DNA of 64,000 nucleotides from an uncultured Ruminococcus sp. GTDB taxonomy: Bacteria > Bacillota > Clostridia > Oscillospirales > Acutalibacteraceae. The notes under the pieces are model-generated. The model ran no database searches, was not told the origin of the DNA, and saw only the letters and a list, made by a program, of their open reading frames with translations. Location of the stretch: NCBI GenBank assembly GCA_902794395.1, contig CADBHB010000008.1, forward strand, positions 1 to 64,000. The letters are read 5' to 3'. The translations under genes and the position numbers were made by a program. Below are positions 1 through 6,984 of this stretch, piece after piece; within the stretch, counting starts at the first letter, position 1, and each line of letters starts with the position of its first letter.

Positions 1-201
1 AAAATGACGATCGTATTTTATGAGAAGGATTGAAACGATGATACACATGCTGAATTGTATCGAGAATTGCCCTTGCTGAAATGCGGCTATACGGAAGCTG
101 ATATTGATACCGCAAAACCGGAAGATATGGATTTATATTATACTCCTGAACAGCAGAGTAAATATGGCGTTTTGGGTATAGAAATCAAAGTGATAAAATG
201 A
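1..201 (+). pseudogene. 3' fragment of an unrecognised gene, interrupted by a stop
   Basis: Frame 1 runs from the left edge but meets a TGA at 31-33, then stays open to a TGA at 199-201. The second part encodes about 55 residues (containing AELYRELPLLKCGYTEADID and ending GIEIKVIK) with ordinary composition, which suggests real coding sequence broken by a point change or frameshift. The upstream part is outside the window, so it could also be two genes meeting at position 31. I do not recognise the family. The end overlaps the following methyltransferase start region, as in an operon. Its neighbours are also partly broken, in keeping with a decaying accessory segment. Confidence 0.35.
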
Positions 202-209
202 GGTCGATT

Positions 210-998
210 ATGAGCGACAACAAATTCTTAGAAAACTTTTACAATGAATACGATGAGGATGGACGACTTGAAAACAGCCGTCTCGGCAAGGTGGAATATC
301 TTACCACACGCAGATATATAGATTCGTTGTTGACCGCTGACTGCAAAATAGCGGAAATCGGAGCAGGTACGGGCAGATACAGCGTTACCCTTGCCAAAGA
401 GGGCTATGATGTTACCGCAGTAGAGTTGGTACAGCACAATCTTGATATTCTCAACAGCAAGCTCAACGGCAGCGAGAACATCAAAACCTATCTTGGAAAC
501 GCTCTTGATTTGAATATGCTGGAGGATGACACCTATGATATCACTCTCCTGCTCGGCCCGATGTATCATCTGTATTCCGACGAGGACAAGATAACCGCCC
601 TCAAAGAAGCGGTCAGGATCACAAAGCAGGGCGGCTATATTTTGGTTGCTTATTGTATGAATGAAGCGACAGTCATTCAATATGTTTTCGGCTGCAATCA
701 GCTTAAATCGGTCATGGATTTGAATATGCTGACCGATGACTGGAAATGTATCAGCGAGCCGAAGGATTTGTTTGAAATGGTGCGTGTTGAGGATATCGAG
801 CGCTTGAACGCCGCAATACCTGTAGAACGAATCAAGCTCGTCGCCACTGACGGCGCAAGCAGATATATCAGGGAATATCTCGAAGAATTTGACGATGAAA
901 CCTTTGAGAAATGGTTATCCTATCATTTTGCAACCTGCGAAAGGCAGGATTTGATAGGCGCGACCAATCACGCCTTGGATATTCTGAAAAAATTATAG
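210..998 (+). CDS. Class I SAM-dependent methyltransferase
   Basis: About 262 residues with a Rossmann methyltransferase fold. Motif I is visible as AEIGAGTGRYSVTLA near residue 48, followed by an acidic strand end (VTAVEL). A motif IV-like DITLLLGPMYHLYSDEDK sits near residue 110. The PMYHL stretch resembles small-molecule methyltransferases of the UbiE/Methyltransf_11/25 type. The substrate cannot be told from the sequence. I chose the ATG at 210 because GAGG lies 6 bases upstream of it. The ATG at 198 overlaps the previous stop codon but lacks a good ribosome-binding site. The next gene begins within 10-80 bases, so it may be co-transcribed with the nitrilase. Confidence 0.8.
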   Translation: MSDNKFLENFYNEYDEDGRLENSRLGKVEYLTTRRYIDSLLTADCKIAEIGAGTGRYSVTLAKEGYDVTAVELVQHNLDILNSKLNGSENIKTYLGNALDLNMLEDDTYDITLLLGPMYHLYSDEDKITALKEAVRITKQGGYILVAYCMNEATVIQYVFGCNQLKSVMDLNMLTDDWKCISEPKDLFEMVRVEDIERLNAAIPVERIKLVATDGASRYIREYLEEFDDETFEKWLSYHFATCERQDLIGATNHALDILKKL

Positions 999-1007
999 GT
1001 GATAATA

Positions 1008-1076
1008 ATGGCGGCTCCAAAACTAAAGTTAGGCGATGGAATCAGAGTCATCGCACCGTCATGCGGAGGAAGTGAA
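1008..1076 (+). pseudogene. N-terminal remnant of an S66 LD-carboxypeptidase (MccF/LdcA-like)
   Basis: From the ATG at 1008 the frame reads MAAPKLKLGDGIRVIAPSCG, which matches the usual start of S66 peptidases (P-x-L-x-x-GD-x-I-x-x-IAPS). After about 23 residues the sequence switches without a frame break to a nitrilase. The remainder of an S66 peptidase (nucleophile Ser in a GGxD/NG context, Glu-His) is absent. The likeliest explanation is a deletion that joined the start of one gene to the next. Translation from 1008 would give an N-terminally extended nitrilase. Family recognition rests on a short stretch, so confidence is moderate. Confidence 0.5.
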
Positions 1077-1910
1077 ATGATCTTTAAGGTTGCTGTTCTT
1101 CAAAAGCGTTCCGAAAAACGGGCGTATGAAGAAAATATCAAAACGATTATCAAATACATGGCAGAAGCAAAGAAAGAAAATGCGGACATTCTTTTGCTGC
1201 CGGAATGTTTTATCACCGGCTATGATCTGACAGTCGATAACGATTCGGCTCTTTCGGAACAGGACTTAAATCCGCTTTGCGATACTGCAAAAATAATGGG
1301 CATCGGGCTTGTCGCGACTTCATTGACAAAGGGCAAAAACAGTCCTCAAAACACTGCTTTTGTAATCAGCAAAAACGGCGAGATCCTGATGAAGTATTCC
1401 AAGGTCCACACCTGTGACTTTGCCGATGAAAGAGTATTGGAGCCGGGAACAGCGTTTAAGGTTTGTGACTTTGACGGCGTAAAAATCGGCGTGATGATCT
1501 GCTACGACAGAGAATATCCCGAAAGCGCAAGGATACTTATGCTCAAAGGCGCAGAAATCATTTTGGTTCCAAACGATTGCGTCAGTATGCGCCCTCGCTT
1601 GCAGGCACTGTCTACAAGAGCGTATGAGAATATGTGCGCCGTTGCGATGGCAAACCCTGACGGCAAAAACGCCGGAAACTCCTGCGCGTACAGCCCGATT
1701 TGCTGGAATGACAACGAAGAATGTGTGGATAACACGCTGCTGCTTGCGGACGCTGAAACAGAGGGGTTGTTTTACGCCGATTTTGATATGAACGCGATCC
1801 GCGCGTATCGTGAGCACGAAATGATGGGAAATACATTCAGAAAAGTAAAGGCATATTCTGAATTGTTAAACGGCGAAATACAATACCCGTTTATTAGAAA
1901 AGATAATTGA
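1077..1910 (+). CDS. Carbon-nitrogen hydrolase (nitrilase superfamily)
   Basis: About 277 residues of the nitrilase/amidase superfamily, which hydrolyses nitriles, amides or carbamoyl groups. The Glu-Lys-Cys catalytic triad is visible: Glu in DILLLPECF, Lys in KYSKVHTCDF, and Cys in IGVMICYDREYPESAR. Length fits the family (260-300). I start it at the ATG at 1077, preceded by GGAGGA with a 6-base spacer, because the preceding 23 in-frame residues belong to a different family. Starts at 999 or 1008 would yield a fusion. The substrate is not determinable. The upstream methyltransferase may be co-transcribed. Confidence 0.85.
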   Translation: MIFKVAVLQKRSEKRAYEENIKTIIKYMAEAKKENADILLLPECFITGYDLTVDNDSALSEQDLNPLCDTAKIMGIGLVATSLTKGKNSPQNTAFVISKNGEILMKYSKVHTCDFADERVLEPGTAFKVCDFDGVKIGVMICYDREYPESARILMLKGAEIILVPNDCVSMRPRLQALSTRAYENMCAVAMANPDGKNAGNSCAYSPICWNDNEECVDNTLLLADAETEGLFYADFDMNAIRAYREHEMMGNTFRKVKAYSELLNGEIQYPFIRKDN

Positions 1911-1938
1911 AAGTATTACTACTATAAAAAGGTGTAAT

Positions 1939-2112
1939 AGAGGAAAGGGTTACGCAACCGCCTGTCTGAATCACGCAAAAGAATTGGCTGTCAAGGCTGA
2001 TTGTTATAAAATGATGCTTCTCACGGGTTCAAAAAGCGAAAGCACACTCAACTTCTACAGACAAGCAGGCTACAACTGCACGGATAAAACCGCGTTTATA
2101 CAATGGCTGTGA
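1939..2112 (+). pseudogene. 5'-truncated GNAT acetyltransferase remnant
   Basis: One frame reads RGKGYATACLNHAKELA and continues through FYRQAGYNCTDKTAFIQWL to a TGA at 2110-2112. RGKGYA is the acetyl-CoA-binding motif A of GNAT acetyltransferases, and FYRQAGY is the usual motif B end. The N-terminal half is missing and no start codon with a ribosome-binding site fits. This is therefore a C-terminal stub left after deletion. It follows the nitrilase stop by only about 30 bases. Confidence 0.7.
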
Positions 2113-2195
2113 GGAACGAAAACGGACAAAAAAACTACTTCTCACAAAAAATAAACCGAATGAAACCTAAAAAACACATCCCGGATATAAACGCG

Positions 2196-2233
2196 AACAG
2201 CGGGCTGACTTTTGTCAAACCCGCTGTTTTTAT
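2196..2233 (+). terminator. Rho-independent terminator
   Basis: AACAGCGGG at 2196-2204 pairs with CCCGCTGTT at 2220-2228, followed by TTTAT. It closes the accessory stretch on the plus strand, before the convergent AraC gene. Confidence 0.75.
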
Positions 2234-2349
2234 AGGCTGTCTGGCAAGCCGATATTGTCGTTTGACGGAAACTCCGCACATTGTTATTGCTAATATGATC
2301 CAGTTTACATTATTACACAATTCGCTTATCGACGAATCGAAAACGCGCC

Positions 2350-3252
2350 TCACAGCGTATCGGGCATTTTTGCGCCGCTCTTATTTCTCCTTTGATTTCG
2401 TCTGTATTGTGACGGCGTCATATTATACTTCTTATAAAACGCGCGGGTAAAATACGAAAGATTTGAAAAGCCGCACGACAACGCGATGTCCGAAATAGTT
2501 GCTTTTTCATTCCTGAGCCGGTTTGCGGCGGACTCCAGCCGGTAGTTTTTCAGGTATTGTGTAAAAGACGCTCCCGTCAACTGCTTGAAAAGCTTTGAAA
2601 AATGACTTACCGAATAATTGCTTACTGCCGCCATAGTATCAATGGCTATATTGTCGGCATAGTTTTCCTTGATATACTGCAAAGAGTGCTTCAGCTTTTC
2701 AAAAATTATATCTTCATAAACCTGTGCGTTATTGGAACTCTCACAGTACCCTATGATAACGGACATCATTTCATACAGCTTTCCCTTGATCCTCAGCTCG
2801 TCACCCGGTCTTTTAGCGTCAATATTGTCCGTCAGCTCAATGATGATCGGCGTGATGCACGGATTCAACGGATGATCGAGAGATATATACTCCGGCATCA
2901 ATGCTTTGCGGCTGTAGATCGGCTCAAGATACTTTTCGCGGCATATGTCATTTGAGCCGCTCTCAAGCATCGAAAACCTAAACAGGATATTTACATATAA
3001 GCCGCGGCTGTCTTCATGCTGTTTGATGGCGTGGATCATCTGCGGGTGTATCAAGAGGAACTCTCCGCTGTTCACCGTATATTCGTTGTTTCCGACAGAG
3101 ATGTTGACGCTTCCCTCCCGCACAGAGATGATCTCCATTTCTTCGTGCCAGTGAAGCGGAAAACCGCTGAGCCAGTCCGGAATTAGTCCCCAATATACCG
3201 CAAACGGGAAAGAAGGCGTCCCGTGAACTTTAGTTTCCTGATATACAGACAT
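2350..3252 (-). CDS. AraC-family transcriptional regulator with cupin sensor domain
   Basis: 300 residues. The N-terminal half is a cupin-like ligand pocket (PLHWHEEMEIISVREG, then GEFLLIHPQMIHAI). The C-terminal third carries two helix-turn-helix motifs of the AraC/XylS type: SVSHFSKLFKQLTGASFTQY, and ISDIALSCGFSNLSYFTRAF with KKYNMTPSQYRR. Such proteins usually sense a sugar or small molecule. The start at 3252 has GAGGT upstream. It is transcribed away from the MATE exporter gene, a common arrangement for a regulator and its target, but the link is inferred. Two palindromes lie in the 220-bp gap, one within its own promoter. Confidence 0.9.
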   Translation of the reverse strand: MSVYQETKVHGTPSFPFAVYWGLIPDWLSGFPLHWHEEMEIISVREGSVNISVGNNEYTVNSGEFLLIHPQMIHAIKQHEDSRGLYVNILFRFSMLESGSNDICREKYLEPIYSRKALMPEYISLDHPLNPCITPIIIELTDNIDAKRPGDELRIKGKLYEMMSVIIGYCESSNNAQVYEDIIFEKLKHSLQYIKENYADNIAIDTMAAVSNYSVSHFSKLFKQLTGASFTQYLKNYRLESAANRLRNEKATISDIALSCGFSNLSYFTRAFYKKYNMTPSQYRRNQRRNKSGAKMPDTL

Positions 3253-3309
3253 TTTTTACCTCAACAATTGCTTTATGTTAAAGAATAGGAATCCGACTTA
3301 TATATGGTT

Positions 3310-3338
3310 ATTATAAAACAATTACGCGTAATAAACAA
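3310..3338 (-). promoter_or_regulatory. Promoter of the AraC gene with a palindrome in its spacer
   Basis: On the minus strand TTGTTT (3333-3338) and TATAAT (3310-3315) are 17 bp apart. The spacer contains the perfect 12-bp palindrome ATTACGCGTAAT at 3321-3332. A protein bound there would block polymerase, so it is a plausible autoregulatory operator. Confidence 0.55.
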
Positions 3339-3363
3339 ACACTATTGTATTTTCTGATTAACA

Positions 3364-3407
3364 CAAAACGGGGAAATTGATGTAATATTACAATTGAAGT
3401 CGTTTTG
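3364..3407. promoter_or_regulatory. Nested dyad, candidate operator between divergent genes
   Basis: The perfect palindrome TGTAATATTACA (3381-3392) is flanked by CAAAACG (3364-3370) and its complement CGTTTTG (3401-3407), giving a two-layer dyad. It lies about 50 bp upstream of a TATAAT (3456-3461) that could serve the MATE gene, although no good -35 is seen there. Who binds it is unknown. Confidence 0.4.
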
Positions 3408-3494
3408 CGTTAAAATATCGGTGAATATATGCAAGAATTATACATCACATAATAGTATAATACAAGCAGATACAAAATGAAATCAGGCGAAACA

Positions 3495-4862
3495 ATGAAA
3501 AAAATGAATCTTTTCAGCCTTGCGTGGCCGATTTTTATTGAAACTGCGCTGTTCATGCTGCTCGGCATGATCGACGTTTGGATACTCAGCGGATACAACG
3601 ATCTGGCGGCGTCCGCAGTCGGCACGGCAAATCAAGCGGTGTCTATCGTCACGATCGTGTTCAATATCATAGCTACGGCGAGCGCCGTGATGATCTCGCA
3701 GTATCTCGGAGCGGGAAAAAGGAACTCCGCTTCACAGACGGCGGCGCTGTCCATAGTACTGCAATTATGCTTTGGAATACTTATCAGCATTGGCTTTTTG
3801 CTGTTTCACCGCCCGCTGCTTATGCTTATCGGCACGGACGGTCAGTTGCTTGACTTTGCGGGTCGGTACCTGTCGATAGTCGGAGGCACGATCTTTTTAC
3901 AGGCGGTGATGACGGCGATCTCGGTGATAATCCGCAATCACGGACTAACCAAGATAATGATGTATGTCTCTGCCGGGATGAACCTTTTGAACACGGCGCT
4001 GGATCTGGTGCTCGTGCCGCGTATGGGCGTTACGGGAGCGGCTGCCGCGACATGCGCCTGCCGTTTGATCGGCTGTATCCTTCTGGCGGTCATCCTGTTT
4101 ACCAAGATAGAAAAACCGTCTGTATTCCGAACGCTGATACCGTTTCCTGTCGGGCAGTTCGGTATGATGCTGAAGATCGGCGTACCCTCCGCGACGGAGA
4201 CCTTTCTTTATAATCTTTCTCAGCTCGTCATCACGTCGATCGTGCTCAACTGCCTTTCGGAGAACGAGCTGATCGCCAAGACCTATGTGCAAAGCATTAC
4301 GATGCTGTTTTATCTTTGCTCGCTCGCCATCGGACAGGCTTCTCAGATCATGATAGGGCATCTTGTCGGCGCGGGCAAGGTCGACGAGGCGTACCGTCAG
4401 GGCCGCCGTTCTCACAGGACAGCGCTGATTATCATGGCGATCACCTGCACTGTAGGCGTGCTGCTGAGAGGACCGCTGATTGGGCTGTTCACCGATAACC
4501 CGGAGGTCGTTTCCGTTTGCAGTGATATTATATTGCTCAACTGTATTCTGGAGCTGGGCAGGACAACGAATCTGGTTTTGATAGCCTGTATGCGCGGAGC
4601 CGGAGATGTATATTTCCCGACCGCGTGCGCGATCTTCTCCAACTGGCTCCTCAGCGTGCTCGGCTCCTATATCATGGCTGTCGTATTCGGAATGGGGCTT
4701 TACGGAATGTGGATAGCTCTTGCCGCAGATGAATGTGTTCGCGGCATGCTGATGCTCGTGCGATGGAAAAGAGGAAGATGGCGCAGCAAGCGAATAGTCC
4801 GCCCCGACGCGTCGGACGGAGAAAAGGAAGTGACCTTGCAATTACAGCACAACGCCACCTGA
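3495..4862 (+). CDS. MATE family multidrug/Na+ antiporter
   Basis: About 455 residues, almost wholly hydrophobic, with two repeated halves of about six membrane spans, as in MatE proteins. Typical stretches are ETALFMLLGMIDVWILSGY, ASAVMISQYLGAGKR in the first half, and QASQIMIGHLVGAGKVDEAY in the second. These exporters move drugs or metabolites out in exchange for H+ or Na+. I prefer the ATG at 3495 (MKKMNLF) with AGG 8 bases upstream. An in-frame ATG at 3477 is also possible. The C-terminus is a basic tail. It is divergent from the AraC regulator and may be its target. Confidence 0.88.
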   Translation: MKKMNLFSLAWPIFIETALFMLLGMIDVWILSGYNDLAASAVGTANQAVSIVTIVFNIIATASAVMISQYLGAGKRNSASQTAALSIVLQLCFGILISIGFLLFHRPLLMLIGTDGQLLDFAGRYLSIVGGTIFLQAVMTAISVIIRNHGLTKIMMYVSAGMNLLNTALDLVLVPRMGVTGAAAATCACRLIGCILLAVILFTKIEKPSVFRTLIPFPVGQFGMMLKIGVPSATETFLYNLSQLVITSIVLNCLSENELIAKTYVQSITMLFYLCSLAIGQASQIMIGHLVGAGKVDEAYRQGRRSHRTALIIMAITCTVGVLLRGPLIGLFTDNPEVVSVCSDIILLNCILELGRTTNLVLIACMRGAGDVYFPTACAIFSNWLLSVLGSYIMAVVFGMGLYGMWIALAADECVRGMLMLVRWKRGRWRSKRIVRPDASDGEKEVTLQLQHNAT

Positions 4863-5046
4863 ATCCCCGAAAGCATGTATGGAATACCGATGCCGGTATA
4901 TCGCATAAAGCTTAATACTCTGCCTTACTCAACCTTGTCCGCTTGATTTTAATAGAAACGATAGACCGCCGATATTTTTCCTTCATTTTTCTGCTGTCGG
5001 AATCAATTTGACAGCTTTCGCACATTCTCGGAAATCTTGGCATGAG

Positions 5047-5075
5047 AAAAGGGACAGTTCGGATAACTGTCCCTT
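5047..5075 (-). terminator. Terminator downstream of tRNA-Leu
   Basis: On the minus strand an AAGGGACAGTT / AACTGTCCCTT stem is followed by TTTTC. It directly abuts the 3' end of the tRNA. Confidence 0.75.
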
Positions 5076-5162
5076 TGGTGCAGGTAACAGGACTTGAACC
5101 TGCATGAAATTGCTTTCACATGGACCTGAACCATGCGCGTCTGCCAATTCCGCCATACCTGC
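5076..5162 (-). tRNA. tRNA-Leu (anticodon CAG)
   Basis: Reading the minus strand, the acceptor GCAGGTA pairs with TACCTGC, followed by discriminator A and an encoded CCA. The D-arm region contains AATTGGCAGACGCGC. The anticodon stem CATGG/CCATG encloses the loop TTCAGGT, giving anticodon CAG. A long variable arm follows, as expected of a class II tRNA, then the T-loop GTTCAAGTC. The length of 87 nt fits tRNA-Leu. Confidence 0.95.
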
Positions 5163-5200
5163 GTTTTATTTGGGTGGGTCTTTCTCGACCCGCAAGTGCT

Positions 5201-5229
5201 ATTATAGCAAATATCTTTTCAAATGTCAA
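5201..5229 (-). promoter_or_regulatory. Consensus promoter of tRNA-Leu
   Basis: TTGACA (5224-5229) and TATAAT (5201-5206) on the minus strand are separated by exactly 17 bp, a perfect sigma-70/SigA consensus, about 40 bp upstream of the tRNA 5' end. Confidence 0.85.
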
Positions 5230-5343
5230 TCGTTATTTGAAAAAAGTTTGAAAATTCGCTCGCTTGCGGACTGCGCGGCAAGGCAACAGGCAGGGTCGCC
5301 CCTGCCTGCCGATATGAAAGAAGGATCGCTCATAAAAGTTGTA

Positions 5344-6834
5344 TTAGTCCTCATCGGGCTTTGCGGGAGGTTCTCCGCTCGGCTTGTCGCCGTCGGGTTT
5401 TTCGGGAGGCTCTCCGCTCGGCTTGTCGCCGCCGGGCATATCGCCGGGTGCTCCGCCGCCGGAGGTTGAAACCACGGCCTCTATCGCCGTGCCGGTGGAG
5501 GCGCTGCCCTGAGTGTATTCCTTGCCGTCGACATAGAGCTTGTGACCGTTGAGGTCAATGGCTCCAGTGCCGCAGGAAAGGCTTGTGATATAGCTGTCTG
5601 CCGTGAGTGTCCAGGTCGAGCCGTCCTCGATCTCCACATAGACCTCGCCTGCCTCACCGTCGCTGTTGATAGCGCCCGTAAAGGTCGAGCTGTTTTTGAG
5701 GTAGAGATTCAGATTTGAAACGCTGTCTACGACCATGTCGCCGTTGATGGTCTGGCTGTCGGCATTGAGCGTCACCTGTCCGCCGTTGGAGCCCTCGTTG
5801 CCCCAGCCCGCTGCCGCCGCTCTGAGAAAGACGCCGTCGCCGTTATTGGTTATAGTCGCGTTGCTGAGCGAGATGTCGGTAACGGTGTTGTTGACAAAGA
5901 ACACGTCGCCGTTTTGATTGGAGAGCGTGCCGCCGTTCATCGTAAAGGCGGACTTGCCCTGCGCCGCGTCGCCCGACATCGACTGATAGATCATGACCGC
6001 CTGATAGTTGTCGGACTTGTCGCTGTTGTGGACATTGTGATCGGCGGTGAGATCGACATTGTTGAGCGTAACGGAGTTTTTGCCTTCGACCACTACGCCC
6101 TCGGAAGCGGAGGAGCTGAGCTCAGCGTCGCTTACGGTGATGTCGGCGGTGGAATAAATGACGGGAGAGCCCTTGCCGCTTGTGGAATACCAGCCGCCCG
6201 TGACATTTACGGTGCCGCCGCCGCGGTCGGAGCGGATAGCCGCCGAGGAGTTGCCCGAAGTCTCGATAGTGAGGTTTTGGGCGTTCATTGTGCCGCCGCC
6301 CGTCGTCATCAAGCCGCCCGAGCAATTGCCCGCGGTGGAGATGTATGAGTCGGAGATGTTCACGGTGGTGCCTTCACCGTAGCTGAACACCGCGTTAGCG
6401 TGGGCGCCGTCGGTCTTGATGACCATATCGCTGAGCGTCAGCGTGCCGCCGTTGGTGGCGAATACCGCCGCGTTCTCGCCGTAGAAGTCGGCTTCGTCGC
6501 CATTTGAATCGCCTGTCTTGGTGACCAGGGTGTTGCTGATGGTCTTGCTTTCGCCGTCGGCTGTGACGGCGTGCTCGCCGCCCACGGAGTTTTCAATGGT
6601 ATCATTAACAGTTATGTCGCTCTCGGAGAGCTTTTTTGAAGCTGATGCCGCGGAGGTCGCTTCCTCCGCGGAAGACTCCGGCGTGGCGCTGTCTGAGGTC
6701 GCTGTAGCGGATGCCGCCGAGGTCGCTGTTTTAGATGTGTTGTTTTGGTGGCAGGACGTCAGCGCCACCGCTGTGGCTGCCGCGGACAGTAATGCCAAAA
6801 ACGCCATGCACTTTTTACTTACCTTTGCTTTCAT
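5344..6834 (-). CDS. Lipoprotein with parallel beta-helix repeats and Pro/Gly/Lys-rich tail
   Basis: 496 residues. The N-terminus is a lipoprotein signal (MKAKVSKKCMAFLALLSAAA then LTSC) with the lipid-bearing Cys near residue 28. A Ser/Thr/Ala-rich linker follows. The body consists of short repeats such as TVNISDSYISTAGNCSGGLM, SDAELSSSASEG and LNNVDLTADHN, typical of a right-handed beta-helix (pectate lyase-like or adhesin-like). The C-terminus is a low-complexity tail with two copies of a GDKPSGEPP unit, which may span or bind the wall. It has no enzyme motif I can name, so an adhesin or carbohydrate-binding role is only a guess. It is a single gene, with GGAGGT upstream of the ATG. Confidence 0.75.
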   Translation of the reverse strand: MKAKVSKKCMAFLALLSAAATAVALTSCHQNNTSKTATSAASATATSDSATPESSAEEATSAASASKKLSESDITVNDTIENSVGGEHAVTADGESKTISNTLVTKTGDSNGDEADFYGENAAVFATNGGTLTLSDMVIKTDGAHANAVFSYGEGTTVNISDSYISTAGNCSGGLMTTGGGTMNAQNLTIETSGNSSAAIRSDRGGGTVNVTGGWYSTSGKGSPVIYSTADITVSDAELSSSASEGVVVEGKNSVTLNNVDLTADHNVHNSDKSDNYQAVMIYQSMSGDAAQGKSAFTMNGGTLSNQNGDVFFVNNTVTDISLSNATITNNGDGVFLRAAAAGWGNEGSNGGQVTLNADSQTINGDMVVDSVSNLNLYLKNSSTFTGAINSDGEAGEVYVEIEDGSTWTLTADSYITSLSCGTGAIDLNGHKLYVDGKEYTQGSASTGTAIEAVVSTSGGGAPGDMPGGDKPSGEPPEKPDGDKPSGEPPAKPDED

Positions 6835-6944
6835 AAGATTACCTCCTTTGATTGGTTTGACTGTATCTTACCATTCAAAGATTAAAAAAAGCTTAAAACA
6901 CACCCCCAATTAAAAAATTTAGAAAAATACCAGCTTATATCCGC

Positions 6945-6973
6945 AAAAAGCGCCCTGCTTTCGGCAGGGCGCT
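6945..6973 (-). terminator. Terminator of glgB
   Basis: On the minus strand a GCGCCCTGC / GCAGGGCGC stem (6950-6958, 6964-6972) is followed by TTTTTG. It lies 12 bases past the glgB stop codon. Confidence 0.85.
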
Positions 6974-6984
6974 CAAATATTAGA

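Noticed and set aside
5287..5308. Terminator of the beta-helix lipoprotein gene
   Set aside because: CAGGCAGG/CCTGCCTG forms a good stem, but no T-run follows on the minus strand, so it is not called as a terminator.
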